From positions 1 to 34,995 of the forward strand of contig CAJQLB010000035.1 of assembly GCA_905479065.1 (NCBI GenBank): a stretch of 34,995 bases of DNA, written 5' to 3'. Origin of the DNA: an uncultured Flavobacteriaceae bacterium. Its GTDB lineage: Bacteria > Bacteroidota > Bacteroidia > Flavobacteriales > Flavobacteriaceae. The position numbers were made by a program, and so were the translations under genes. The notes beneath the pieces are model-generated. The model was given only the letters and a program-made list of their open reading frames with translations. It was not told the origin of the DNA and did not search any database. Shown in pieces: positions 1 to 9,204 of the stretch (position 1 is its first letter; every line of letters begins with the position of its first letter).

Positions 1-2
1 CC

Positions 3-3000
3 ATAAATGCTCAGGGTTCGTCTTGTGCTAATGCTGAACCGTTTTGTGCAGGGGATGATACTTTAATTTTTCCAAATTCTAATCGAAATATACCAGGTGC
101 ACGTCCTTTTGCTGAACCAGGAATCAATTACTCGTGTGCAACAGGGAATGGTCCAGCTAATGGAGGAGGATGGCCTTATCCAGTTTGGTATTACTTAAGG
201 ATAGATCAAGATGGAGATCTCATATTTACAATCAGTCAAACTGTCAATTTTGATGGTACAGGAGGGACTTTAGATGTTGATTTTGTCGCCTGGGGACCTT
301 TTAATGATCCTAATGTGAATTGTACTGGGGATTTAACTCCTGCCAATAAGGTCGATTGCAGTTGGTCTGCAGCTGCCACTGAAACTATGACAATTAATGG
401 AGCTTTAGAGGGTGAAATATACCTAGTTATGATTTCAAATTATACCGAAGACCCTGGTTTTATTTCAATGGAACAAACAAATGCGAGTGCTGTTTCCGGT
501 TCCACCGATTGTTCCATTGTTACTACAGATACCTATTGCGAGGGAGATCTTGTTGATTTAGATGGAACGACAGCGGGTGCGTTTACCTATGAGTGGCTAA
601 AAGATGGTGTCATGTTGCCAGAGACAGGCCCCATATTACAAGATGTTGGGGCCCCGAATGCTTCATACGCGTGTCTTGCTATAGATAATCTCGGGTCTAT
701 CATTGCGACCTACACATTTACTTTAATTTTTGAATCCCAACCCATTGCTAACCCTGTAAGTAACGTCGTGCTCTGTGATGATGATAAAGATGGTGTTGTC
801 GAATTTGAACTAGATACAAAAACTCCTGATATTATTGGCATACAGGATACAACTCAATTTACAGTATCCTACCATGCCACTCAGGCAGATGCGGATATTG
901 GTGATAATCCTTTACCTTTCAATTACGACACCACCACCACAGCGGTCACGACATTTTATGCGAGAATAGAAAACAATAATAGAGAGGCCTGTTATGATAC
1001 AACTTCCTTCACAGTACAGGGTTTTTTTGTGACGGCAAATACCATACCTGATGCCCTTATTTGTGATGATAATAATGATGGTTTTTGGGATATTAATTTA
1101 TCAGATTATGATGCTACAATTCTTGGAACCCAAGATGCTACCAAGTATCATATTTCCTATCATTTATCTCCTGCAGACGCCAGCAATGCTAATGCGCCTT
1201 TGAGCACGCTTTACACCAATAGCTCTAACCCACAAACCATTCATGTAAGAATTGAAAATATTGATAATGTGGCTTGTTATGACACGACCTCATTCATCAT
1301 TGAAGTATTTGATTCGCCAGTGGCAAATATAGTTCCTGATCAATTTATTTGTGATGACAATAATGACGGCGTGTGGAGTTTTGATTTTAATCTGTTAGAT
1401 AATACGGTACTTGGAGGACAATTGGCAGCAGACTATGCTATAAGTTATCATAAAGAATTGGTAGGGGCAGAGAATGGAACCGATGCACTAGTATTCCCAT
1501 ACACCAATACCAATGAATTTGAAATCATATATGTTCGAATAGAAAATAAAAATAATATTTCGTGTTTCAGTACTACGAGTTTTGATTTAAAAGTCTTTAA
1601 TACACCTGTTGCAAATATGCCCATATATGAGTTGTGTGATGATACTGATGATGGTGATGACACTAATGGTGTTGGGGTGACATTTGATCTATCTACTAAA
1701 ATTACCGATGTGCTCGGTACTCAAAATCTAATTGACTATAATGTGACATTTTACAACACGCAAGCAGAAGCTAATATCGGCGCTGTTGGCACAGATTTAT
1801 CTGTTGTTGTCAATACACAGAATAATCAAGAGGTTGTTGCTAGAATAGAAAACAACTTGTTTAATGATTGTTTTGATACCGTATCGTTTGAATTAGTGGT
1901 AAATCCTTTACCTGTCATCACATCTGTTGTTGAATTAAAACAATGTGACGACGATATTGACGGAATTTCAATATTTAATTTAACTGAGGCAAATTCATTA
2001 ATATCAGTAGATAGTGCTAACGAATTATTTACTTTTTATGCAACAGAAGCAATGGCAGAATTGGGGCTTGTGACAGATCAAATCATAAATGATACGGCGT
2101 ATGTCAACCCAACTCCTTTAAATAGTACGGTTTTTGTGCGAATAGAGACACTCAACGGTTGTTATCGTACTGCTAAAATTAATCTTGTTGTAGGAGCTAC
2201 TCAAATTCCAGCAAGTTTCAATCTCAACTATGAAGTCTGTGATGACACCTTAGTTGACGGTGATAATAAAAACGGAATTGCAACTTTTAATTTTTCTGAT
2301 GCAACTGCACAAATCGAGGCTATTTTTCCTGTAGGGCAAAATATTTTTATCTCTTATTACACGAATTTAACAGACGCATTAAGTGAGGTAAATGAAATAA
2401 TCGACATTAGTAATCATCGTAATGAGACCTCTCCCAACAGTCAAGATATTTATGTGCGCGTAGACAGTGAAGATGTTAATGCGTGCCTAGGATTAGGAAT
2501 ACACGTTACACTAAATGTCATTGCTTTACCTGATGTAAATTCTATTGCAAACTATGTATTATGTAGTGATACAGACACTGCTGATTTTCAATTAGAAACT
2601 ATTGATTCAGATGTTATTGGTAGCCAAACAATGCCATTACTTGTAAGTTATCATTTAAGTCTGCAAGATGCTATTGATAACAACAATCCTTTTGACAAGC
2701 TCAGTTATCTGAATATTTCAAACCCCGAAACTATTTATGTAAGATCACAATTTGATACAAATGGAAATGGTTTAGGAGATCTTGATGAGTGTGTGAATAC
2801 AGAAATGTCATTTGATTTAGTTGTTAATAGGAATCCAATACTTTTTGAACCAGACGGTATCCGTATTTGTAGTAATCAAGTAGATACCTTGTATGATTTA
2901 ACCACGCGAGAGGCACAAATAACAGGAGGAGATAACACCATTACATTGAGCTATTACGAGTCACTCGTTGATTTAAATAATAATAATCCAATTCCAGATC

Positions 3001-4202
3001 CCTCAGCTTACACTAGTACAATACTAGATAAAGAAATCATAGTTCAAGGAACAGGTACTAATTTATGTACAACTGTTACAACATTACAATTGACAACGAT
3101 TTTGTATGCGTTAATAAACAAGAATCCATCGACTATAGAGGTATGTGAAATCGATAATGATGGTTTTGATGTTTTTGACATTACACGCCGTGAAACCGAA
3201 ATTTTAAATGGGCTTAACGTTGCAGATTTTACCTTTACGTACTATGAAGATGAGTTAGATGCGATTGCTGGTAACGCCAATAGCATTGCCAATCTTTTTA
3301 ATTTTGAAAACACAGTCATTATTAGACAAACCATTTATGTTCGTGTTCTACCGGTTGCTAATGAATGTTTTATTGTGGTTCCTATCACTTTGGTTGTCAA
3401 TCCTGTTCCTGAAATAGAAATTTTTGACAACTATGTGATTTGCCTGAATAACTTAGATGCTGTTATTTTTCCTGAAAATGCAACGCTAGTTCCATATCCG
3501 CCAATCGATACAAAATTAGATAATATTGACTACACATTTCAATGGTATGCAGGTGCCGAAGCCGATGTAGTAGCAGATCCAAATAGTGTCATTATAGCAG
3601 GTGCGACCTTAGCAACTTACATGCCAGATAGCGAAGGAATGTACACAGTGGTTGCAACCAACAAATTGACAGGTTGCACAATTCTAGCAACAACTGAAGT
3701 TGAAAAATCGTACCCGCCAGAAAGTATTGGCGTTGAAGTGACTTCAGAATTGTTTTCTGGGAACAATGTATTGGAAGTAACAGTGGTTGGGAATGGGTCG
3801 TATGAATTTAATATAGATAATGGTCCGTGGCAATCATCTCCAATTTTAGAAAATGTCTCGGGTGGTAAACATACTGTTTATGTGAGAGATTTGTTTAATT
3901 GTAATGAGCTTAATGCTGTCAAGTTCGTTATAGATTATCCAAAGTTCTTCACACCCAATGATGACGGTTACAATGACACTTGGAACATTAAAGGCATTTA
4001 TTCTCAGCCAGATGCTACTATTTTTATTTTTGATAGGTTTGGAAAATTATTAAAACAATTAAAGCCTGATGGCAATGGTTGGGATGGCACCTTTAATGGT
4101 CGAAAATTACCATCAGGTGATTATTGGTTCACTTTAGAATATGTGGAGCCGTTAGATGATATTAATCGGATTTTTAAATCTCATTTCACCCTAAAGCGAT
4201 AA
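3..4202 (+). CDS. Large secreted repeat protein with T9SS type B sorting domain (5' partial)
   Basis: The frame is open from base 3, and the first visible residues (INAQGSSCANAEPFC) look like the end of a signal peptide followed by the mature N-terminus, so only the extreme 5' end lies outside the window. About 1,399 residues are visible. After an N-terminal domain of about 150 residues and an Ig-like segment come nine modules of roughly 95-105 residues, each opening with a CDDxxDG-like motif (first near base 773, ninth near 3140) and mostly ending with a YxRIEN-like strand and a second Cys. An Ig/PKD-like segment follows. The last 85 or so residues (from about 3940: FFTPNDDGYNDTW, then FDRFGK, WDGTFNG, SGDYWF) are the gliding-motility-associated C-terminal domain, the type B signal for T9SS export. 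The product is probably a cell-surface or released adhesin. The Asp-rich motifs suggest Ca2+ binding (inference). Ligand unknown. Confidence 0.9.
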   Translation: MNAQGSSCANAEPFCAGDDTLIFPNSNRNIPGARPFAEPGINYSCATGNGPANGGGWPYPVWYYLRIDQDGDLIFTISQTVNFDGTGGTLDVDFVAWGPFNDPNVNCTGDLTPANKVDCSWSAAATETMTINGALEGEIYLVMISNYTEDPGFISMEQTNASAVSGSTDCSIVTTDTYCEGDLVDLDGTTAGAFTYEWLKDGVMLPETGPILQDVGAPNASYACLAIDNLGSIIATYTFTLIFESQPIANPVSNVVLCDDDKDGVVEFELDTKTPDIIGIQDTTQFTVSYHATQADADIGDNPLPFNYDTTTTAVTTFYARIENNNREACYDTTSFTVQGFFVTANTIPDALICDDNNDGFWDINLSDYDATILGTQDATKYHISYHLSPADASNANAPLSTLYTNSSNPQTIHVRIENIDNVACYDTTSFIIEVFDSPVANIVPDQFICDDNNDGVWSFDFNLLDNTVLGGQLAADYAISYHKELVGAENGTDALVFPYTNTNEFEIIYVRIENKNNISCFSTTSFDLKVFNTPVANMPIYELCDDTDDGDDTNGVGVTFDLSTKITDVLGTQNLIDYNVTFYNTQAEANIGAVGTDLSVVVNTQNNQEVVARIENNLFNDCFDTVSFELVVNPLPVITSVVELKQCDDDIDGISIFNLTEANSLISVDSANELFTFYATEAMAELGLVTDQIINDTAYVNPTPLNSTVFVRIETLNGCYRTAKINLVVGATQIPASFNLNYEVCDDTLVDGDNKNGIATFNFSDATAQIEAIFPVGQNIFISYYTNLTDALSEVNEIIDISNHRNETSPNSQDIYVRVDSEDVNACLGLGIHVTLNVIALPDVNSIANYVLCSDTDTADFQLETIDSDVIGSQTMPLLVSYHLSLQDAIDNNNPFDKLSYLNISNPETIYVRSQFDTNGNGLGDLDECVNTEMSFDLVVNRNPILFEPDGIRICSNQVDTLYDLTTREAQITGGDNTITLSYYESLVDLNNNNPIPDPSAYTSTILDKEIIVQGTGTNLCTTVTTLQLTTILYALINKNPSTIEVCEIDNDGFDVFDITRRETEILNGLNVADFTFTYYEDELDAIAGNANSIANLFNFENTVIIRQTIYVRVLPVANECFIVVPITLVVNPVPEIEIFDNYVICLNNLDAVIFPENATLVPYPPIDTKLDNIDYTFQWYAGAEADVVADPNSVIIAGATLATYMPDSEGMYTVVATNKLTGCTILATTEVEKSYPPESIGVEVTSELFSGNNVLEVTVVGNGSYEFNIDNGPWQSSPILENVSGGKHTVYVRDLFNCNELNAVKFVIDYPKFFTPNDDGYNDTWNIKGIYSQPDATIFIFDRFGKLLKQLKPDGNGWDGTFNGRKLPSGDYWFTLEYVEPLDDINRIFKSHFTLKR

Positions 4203-4353
4203 GAAGGAGCAAGGCGATTTTTGCACTCAACATGGCTGAATTACCTTACAGGGATACTATTATCAAACAAGAGCAGTCTCAGTTGAAGAAAGCTACTTAT
4301 AAAAAGCCTGTTAATAGATGCGTGTAGATAACTCTTTTAAACGGTGAGTTTCT

Positions 4354-5871
4354 TTAGAGAGTAATATTCAATGTTAATGATATTAATGTATTATTTGTAA
4401 CTAGTCGTGCAGTATCTGTTAGTCCAATATCATATAACTGATAATTTGTTGAACGCTCAGAATTTTCGTAAGCTAAATCAAGAGATGTCCCACCAAAGTT
4501 GTAACCTATTCCAAAAGAATACCCTGTTACATCTCCATCAAATCTTTCATTTGTGTAAGGACTTTCCTCAATTTTATAACCGCCTCTAAAACTTAGCTGT
4601 TGGTGCCTAAATTCTCCGCCAATTTTATAAGAATTTGTAACTTTCAAATCATTGCTAATTTTCAAATTTTCTTGCATAAAATAAGAATCTGTTTCAGGTT
4701 TAAATTTTATGTTGCTGTAATCCTTTCTCGAATAATCAAAACTTAAAATCCCCTTTTTTCCAAACACTAAAGCAGCACTTCCCGTGAGTTTTCCTGGCGT
4801 CTGTAATTTATAATCCGGAAAAATATTGATGACTTGTGGGTTCAGGGAGGTAGTAATATTTGAGCCATTGTCATTTCTTTGAGTCGTCACATATTGGGTT
4901 GTCTCTTCACTTATCGTGTACCAAGTAGGGGAGTCATACGACATTCCAACTCTGAAGGTTTGATTTAATTTTATGATCGTTCCCAGTTGAAATGAAAAAC
5001 CCGATCCTACAGTGAGAAGATTATTCTCAAAACCCACATTTTGAATGAATGATCCAATATTCGAATTGGATTCACTGAGATAAGTAGAGCGTTCGTAATT
5101 TATAAAATGTGAATTGAGATTTAAACCTAAAAAGACTGTTTTATTATATTGAATTGCTGAATTCACAGTTAATTTTCCATTATATCCCAATGAAGAATAG
5201 GCATAATTTTGGTCAAAGGTTCCGGAAGCTATATTAGAAGTGTAAGCGGTATTACTGTCATCATTTGATTCAGGTTCCAGAATATAAGACTCGTAACCAA
5301 GAAAACCTTGTTGGTTGGCATACCCGAGGGTAGCACCAATATCACCGTAAGCATCTGATATAGTTTCTCCTTCAAACGCCGAAATTTCGTCAAGCCTTAA
5401 TCCTTGCGCATAATCAAGGAAATAACTGTCTATCGATTTTGAATTAGTCCCGGAAATTAAAAAGTTACTGTCTAAATTTTGAGTGTGTTCATAAGACAAA
5501 CCGAAGACAAAGCGACCCCATTTTGATGCTGTATTAGTGTTGTTAAACACGAAAACAGCTCCAGCTTGATTTAAATCAAAATTTGTGTTAGATGTGGTTT
5601 GTTCAGTGCCAAAATAGGAGGTGCCTACATCACTATTGTAATTTGTAATTGAGAATGATGCATGGATATTGTTAAAAATTGCAGCACCAGCAGGGTTTAT
5701 GCTAATTGCAGAAAGATCACCACCAAGTGCTCCAAATGCTCCACTCATCCCTCTAAATCTAGCTGTTCCTTGAACCTCAGATGTTGCATAACGAAGTGCA
5801 TCTGATATATTTTGACTCTCTATATTAGACATAGATGTGACACCTATGACTAGCAATAAAAACTTTTTCAT
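4354..5871 (-). CDS. OmpP1/FadL/TodX-like outer membrane transport protein
   Basis: The protein has 505 residues with an N-terminal signal peptide (MKKFLLLVIGVTSMSNIESQ). The mature start, with ALRYA and GTARFRGMSGAFGALGGDLSAISINPAGAA, matches the N-terminal hatch region of the Bacteroidota branch of the FadL/OmpP1 family, where an NPAG motif is typical. The rest alternates polar and aromatic residues as in a 14-strand beta barrel, and the C-terminus ends in a short hydrophobic strand (LISLTLNITL). It should sit in the outer membrane and pass hydrophobic compounds; relatives are sometimes labelled hemin receptors on weak grounds. It converges on the T9SS protein gene and follows the lipoprotein gene at 5901 by 29 bases, so the two may be co-transcribed. 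Substrate not predictable. Confidence 0.85.
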   Translation of the reverse strand: MKKFLLLVIGVTSMSNIESQNISDALRYATSEVQGTARFRGMSGAFGALGGDLSAISINPAGAAIFNNIHASFSITNYNSDVGTSYFGTEQTTSNTNFDLNQAGAVFVFNNTNTASKWGRFVFGLSYEHTQNLDSNFLISGTNSKSIDSYFLDYAQGLRLDEISAFEGETISDAYGDIGATLGYANQQGFLGYESYILEPESNDDSNTAYTSNIASGTFDQNYAYSSLGYNGKLTVNSAIQYNKTVFLGLNLNSHFINYERSTYLSESNSNIGSFIQNVGFENNLLTVGSGFSFQLGTIIKLNQTFRVGMSYDSPTWYTISEETTQYVTTQRNDNGSNITTSLNPQVINIFPDYKLQTPGKLTGSAALVFGKKGILSFDYSRKDYSNIKFKPETDSYFMQENLKISNDLKVTNSYKIGGEFRHQQLSFRGGYKIEESPYTNERFDGDVTGYSFGIGYNFGGTSLDLAYENSERSTNYQLYDIGLTDTARLVTNNTLISLTLNITL

Positions 5872-5900
5872 ATAATTTTTTTACTTGTAAACTTTAAAAA

Positions 5901-6998
5901 CTAATTATTCCCTTTTCTTGAAGAACTTTTACTTACACGAGAAGATGAACTAGACATACTACTTCGACTACTGTTACTTCTACTCGAATTAGACCTTGAT
6001 GCGTTGCTATTATAATTTGATCGACTACTATTTGACCTTGATACATTCCTAGATTGAGAACTATTTCTATTGGAACTTGGCCTTACGTTTCCTTTTGGCC
6101 TTGATCGTGAATTACTTAACTGTACGGAAGGTCGTGTTCTTTTAGAGGTGCTTTTATTACCCACCAATCTTGAGGTTTTATCATTATTAACAACCTTTCG
6201 GGTTCCTAAATTTGATTTGCTCACTGTTCTTCTGTTTACCTCGCTAGATATGGCTCCTCTTGATCTATTTGAACTACCTACTGTCCTTCTTTGATTCATA
6301 GATGTTGCTGTTTCTCCTGTACGTGCAGCAGTTACTGTGCCGCGTCTTGTTCTATTGTATGATAGAGAGCGTCCTTGATAGGCACTTTCATTATAGCCGT
6401 TGTAGTAACCGTTTCCGTAGTATGGACTGTTGTAATAACCTGCGTTCCAATAAGGACGGTTCCAGCCCCAGCCCCAGCCCCAGCCCCAGCCATAGTCGAG
6501 CCATAGCGGTCTATTCCAACCGTAGTAATTATTGAATCCGTATCCCCAAACATTACCATAGCCATATCCGTTATTCCAACCCCAAGAAGTGTAATAAGGG
6601 TTATTCCACCAAATACTATTGAAGGAGTGGCCACCATAAACGTTAATTGTGATATCTGAATTGTTTCCGCCCCACCCAGCATAGCTTTCTCCTTCGGCAG
6701 TATCATTTTCTTCATTATAATCACCCTCGTATGATTCTATATCCGTAAAAATCGCGTCCTCATCTTCTGCGTATAATGCGTATTCCTCAGTTTTTTCCTT
6801 AAAATAGTTTTGATAATATTGATTATTAGTAGAGGACGGAGATTCTGACTTGATGACCGTTGCTTTTTTAGTATCATTGTAAATACTGTCATTTTCATAA
6901 CCTGCATATTCATATGAACCACAAGAGACGATACCCAGAGCTAAAGCAAGTGTAACAATAATTTGTGTTTTTGATTTTAAGATGTGGTTTAAATGCAT
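5901..6998 (-). CDS. Gly/Trp/Tyr-rich lipoprotein with Ser/Arg/Asn-rich tail
   Basis: The protein has 365 residues. The N-terminus is a lipoprotein signal (hydrophobic TLALALGIV followed by SCGS), with the lipidated Cys near residue 26. An acidic stretch (about 70-105) is followed by an aromatic low-complexity segment (about 115-205) of Trp, Gly, Tyr and Asn with a perfect (Gly-Trp) run, then a basic tail (about 215-365) made almost only of Ser, Arg, Asn and Thr. No enzymatic domain is visible. The GW run comes from a hexanucleotide tandem repeat at 6462-6491. It probably sits on the outer membrane, and the basic tail could bind polyanions (inference). Several overlapping ORFs on both strands are shadows of this biased composition. 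I recognise the type from flavobacterial genomes but know no function. Confidence 0.75.
   Translation of the reverse strand: MHLNHILKSKTQIIVTLALALGIVSCGSYEYAGYENDSIYNDTKKATVIKSESPSSTNNQYYQNYFKEKTEEYALYAEDEDAIFTDIESYEGDYNEENDTAEGESYAGWGGNNSDITINVYGGHSFNSIWWNNPYYTSWGWNNGYGYGNVWGYGFNNYYGWNRPLWLDYGWGWGWGWGWNRPYWNAGYYNSPYYGNGYYNGYNESAYQGRSLSYNRTRRGTVTAARTGETATSMNQRRTVGSSNRSRGAISSEVNRRTVSKSNLGTRKVVNNDKTSRLVGNKSTSKRTRPSVQLSNSRSRPKGNVRPSSNRNSSQSRNVSRSNSSRSNYNSNASRSNSSRSNSSRSSMSSSSSRVSKSSSRKGNN
6462..6491. repeat. Hexanucleotide tandem repeat, five copies of CCAGCC
   Basis: Five perfect head-to-tail copies of the 6-base unit lie inside the lipoprotein gene and encode Gly-Trp dipeptides on the minus strand. 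Because the unit is a multiple of three, slippage would change the number of GW pairs without shifting the frame. Confidence 0.9.
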
Positions 6999-7026
6999 AA
7001 CTCGAAATTTAAATTGTTGGACATTA

Positions 7027-7034
7027 CAAAAATA
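7027..7034 (-). promoter_or_regulatory. -7 element of the lipoprotein gene promoter
   Basis: On the minus strand this reads TATTTTTG, an exact match to the Bacteroidota -7 consensus TAnnTTTG, 28 bases upstream of the ATG at 6998. No clear TTTG box is seen at the -33 position. Confidence 0.35.
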
Positions 7035-7098
7035 GTTAGTTTTGTTGAACTATTTTATTATTTAACAGAATCACAATTTTTGTGCCAAAATATAAAAC

Positions 7099-8577
7099 AT
7101 GAGTAAAAACCTTACCAGTAGAGATCAAGATTATTCAAAATGGTATAACGAACTTGTAGTAAAGGCTGATTTAGCCGAAAACTCTGCAGTAAGAGGTTGC
7201 ATGGTTATCAAACCATATGGTTTTGCTATTTGGGAAAAAATGCAAGCTCAATTGGACATTATGTTCAAGGAGACAGGTCATCAAAATGCGTATTTTCCTC
7301 TTTTTGTTCCAAAAAGTTTGTTTGAAGCTGAAGAAAAAAATGCTGAAGGATTTGCGAAAGAATGTGCGGTTGTTACGCATTACAGATTGCAAAATGACAC
7401 AGAAAATCCTGGTAAGCTTAGAGTAGATCCCAAAGCAAAGCTCGAAGAAGAATTGGTGGTTAGGCCAACAAGCGAGGCTATCATATGGAATACTTATAAA
7501 GGTTGGATTCAATCCTACAGAGATTTACCTTTATTAATTAATCAGTGGGCTAATGTTGTTCGATGGGAAATGAGAACCCGTTTATTTTTGAGAACTGCTG
7601 AGTTTTTATGGCAAGAGGGTCATACGGCACATGAAACAAGAAAGGAGGCCATGAGTGAGGCAGAATTAATGAATAATGTCTATGCTAAATTTGCTGAAAA
7701 TTTTATGGCGATGCCTGTTGTTAAGGGTTTAAAAACAGAAAGTGAACGGTTTGCAGGAGCTGAAGAAACATTTTGTATTGAAGGCCTTATGCAAGACGGA
7801 AAGGCCTTACAGGCTGGGACATCACATTTTTTAGGCCAAAATTTCGCAAAAGCATTTGATGTGAAATTCACAAATAGGGAAGGAAAACAAGATTACGTCT
7901 GGGCAACATCTTGGGGTGTGTCGACACGTCTGATGGGAGCTTTAATTATGACTCATTCTGACGATAAAGGATTAGTGCTACCACCAAAGTTAGCACCAAA
8001 TCAAGTTGTCATTGTGCCAATATTTAAATCGGAAGAACAATTAGAAGAGATTTCTGAAGTTGTAGAGGGTATCGTTAATGATTTAAAATCCCAGGGAGTA
8101 TCAGTAAAATTTGACAATCGAACGACGTTTAGACCTGGCGCAAAATTCGCACAGCATGAATTGCAAGGCGTGCCCTTGCGTATTGCAATAGGTCCCAAAG
8201 ATCTTGAAAACGGTACATTAGAACTCGCTAGACGTGATACGCTGACTAAAAGTATTGTGAAATTGAGTGAGATTGTCGCAACAGTCATTGACTCATTGGA
8301 CCAAATTCAAAATGAACTTTTTCAAAAAGCATTAAAATACCGTGATAATCATATTACTGAAGTAAATGATTTTGATGAATTTAAGAAGATTTTAGAAACT
8401 AAGAATGGCTTTATTTCTGCACATTGGGATGGGTCTAGTGAAACTGAAAATAAAATTAAGGATATGACCAAGGCAACTATTCGCTGTATACCCTTAGATA
8501 ATAAGGTTGAGAACGGACGTTGCGTCTTGACTGGGCGTCCATCAACACAACGTGTTTTGTTCGCAAAAGCTTACTAA
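7099..8577 (+). CDS. proS: Prolyl-tRNA synthetase, archaeal/eukaryotic type
   Basis: This class II aminoacyl-tRNA synthetase charges tRNA-Pro. The 492-residue length, lack of the 180-residue editing insert of the E. coli-type enzyme, and C-terminus ending in an aromatic residue (FAKAY) all fit the short archaeal/eukaryotic form common in Bacteroidota. Visible motifs include [10 protein letters not shown] (122-131) and [26 protein letters not shown] (about 155-180, the motif 2 region), then the anticodon-binding domain (about 280-390) and a C-terminal zinc-binding-like domain in which most zinc Cys are absent (only one Cys in CIPL and one in GRCVL). The ATG has only a weak purine stretch upstream, normal for the group. 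It diverges from the lipoprotein gene. Confidence 0.97.
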   Translation: MSKNLTSRDQDYSKWYNELVVKADLAENSAVRGCMVIKPYGFAIWEKMQAQLDIMFKETGHQNAYFPLFVPKSLFEAEEKNAEGFAKECAVVTHYRLQNDTENPGKLRVDPKAKLEEELVVRPTSEAIIWNTYKGWIQSYRDLPLLINQWANVVRWEMRTRLFLRTAEFLWQEGHTAHETRKEAMSEAELMNNVYAKFAENFMAMPVVKGLKTESERFAGAEETFCIEGLMQDGKALQAGTSHFLGQNFAKAFDVKFTNREGKQDYVWATSWGVSTRLMGALIMTHSDDKGLVLPPKLAPNQVVIVPIFKSEEQLEEISEVVEGIVNDLKSQGVSVKFDNRTTFRPGAKFAQHELQGVPLRIAIGPKDLENGTLELARRDTLTKSIVKLSEIVATVIDSLDQIQNELFQKALKYRDNHITEVNDFDEFKKILETKNGFISAHWDGSSETENKIKDMTKATIRCIPLDNKVENGRCVLTGRPSTQRVLFAKAY

Positions 8578-8610
8578 AGACGAAAATTTTGCAAAAAAAA
8601 CCTAAAGAAG

Positions 8611-8640
8611 TTGCAACTTTTAAAAAATGTTGTATTTTTG
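8611..8640 (+). promoter_or_regulatory. Promoter of tRNA-Glu-rpsT
   Basis: TTG at 8611-8613, a 19-base spacer and TATTTTTG at 8633-8640 match the Bacteroidota sigma consensus (TTTG, about 19, TAnnTTTG). Transcription would begin near 8647, about 80 bases before tRNA-Glu. Confidence 0.6.
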
Positions 8641-8726
8641 CATCCGCAATGGAAACATTGTGAGTTTTTTGAAAATTTCACAACATTAAGTTTAAAGCTT
8701 AATGAATTTTTAGAAAACAAACATAG

Positions 8727-8798
8727 GGCCCGTTCGTCTATCGGCTAGGACGCCAGGTTTTCATCCTGGTAAGAGGGGTTCGATTCCCCTACGGGCTA
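8727..8798 (+). tRNA. tRNA-Glu (anticodon TTC)
   Basis: A full cloverleaf can be drawn. The acceptor stem GGCCCGT pairs with ACGGGCT (one G-U). A D arm follows, then anticodon stem CCAGG/CCTGG with loop TTTTCAT giving anticodon TTC, and T arm GGGG-TTCGATT-CCCC. The discriminator base is A at 8798 and CCA is not encoded. rpsT starts 25 bases downstream, so both probably share one transcript. Confidence 0.95.
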
Positions 8799-8823
8799 CA
8801 ATTATAAAAACAATAAAAAACAA

Positions 8824-9078
8824 ATGGCAAATCATAAGTCATCGTTAAAAAGAATTAGAAGTAACGAAGCTAAAAGACTGAGAAACAAATATCAGCACAA
8901 AACAACGCGTAATGCGATTAAAAGATTACGTGATACTGAAAAGAAAAAAGATGCTGAGAAACTTTTCCCTTCAGTGACAGGTATGATTGATAAGTTGGCT
9001 AAGAACAACATCATTCACGCTAATAAAGCTGCTAATTTAAAGTCTGGTTTAGCTCAGCACGTTGCTTCTTTAAAGTAA
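8824..9078 (+). CDS. rpsT: 30S ribosomal protein S20
   Basis: The 84-residue, Lys/Arg-rich, all-helical protein begins MANHKSSLKRIRSNEAKRLRN, the classical S20 start, and ends with the HANKAANLKSGLAQHVASL helix. It is a primary 16S rRNA-binding protein of the small subunit. The length is normal. It lies directly behind tRNA-Glu and is followed by a strong intrinsic terminator, so the tRNA and rpsT form a short transcription unit. Confidence 0.97.
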   Translation: MANHKSSLKRIRSNEAKRLRNKYQHKTTRNAIKRLRDTEKKKDAEKLFPSVTGMIDKLAKNNIIHANKAANLKSGLAQHVASLK

Positions 9079-9092
9079 TTGAAGATAATTTC

Positions 9093-9130
9093 AAAAAAAA
9101 GACCTTTCATTGTGGAAGGTCTTTTTTTTT
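9093..9130 (+). terminator. Rho-independent terminator of rpsT
   Basis: An 8-bp stem GACCTTTC/GGAAGGTC (one G-U) with loop ATTGT is flanked by eight A before and nine T after, so it works on the plus strand and partly on the minus strand. Confidence 0.9.
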
Positions 9131-9143
9131 GTATGTTATTAAT

Positions 9144-9187
9144 AAAATAAACAGCCTAGCATCATATGTTGCTAGGCTGTTTATTTT
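9144..9187 (-). terminator. Terminator of rho, perfect 18-bp hairpin
   Basis: Perfect inverted repeat: arm 9144-9161 (AAAATAAACAGCCTAGCA), 8-base loop, complementary arm 9170-9187. It lies 18 bases past the rho stop codon. On the minus strand the stem ends in a T-rich tract. With the rpsT terminator it insulates the convergent pair. Confidence 0.85.
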
Positions 9188-9204
9188 AGAATAGATTTCT
9201 TTTC

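Noticed and set aside
6070-6724. ORFs of 60-130 codons overlapping the lipoprotein gene on both strands
   Set aside because: They arise from the low-complexity composition of the lipoprotein gene and have no independent start context or domain.
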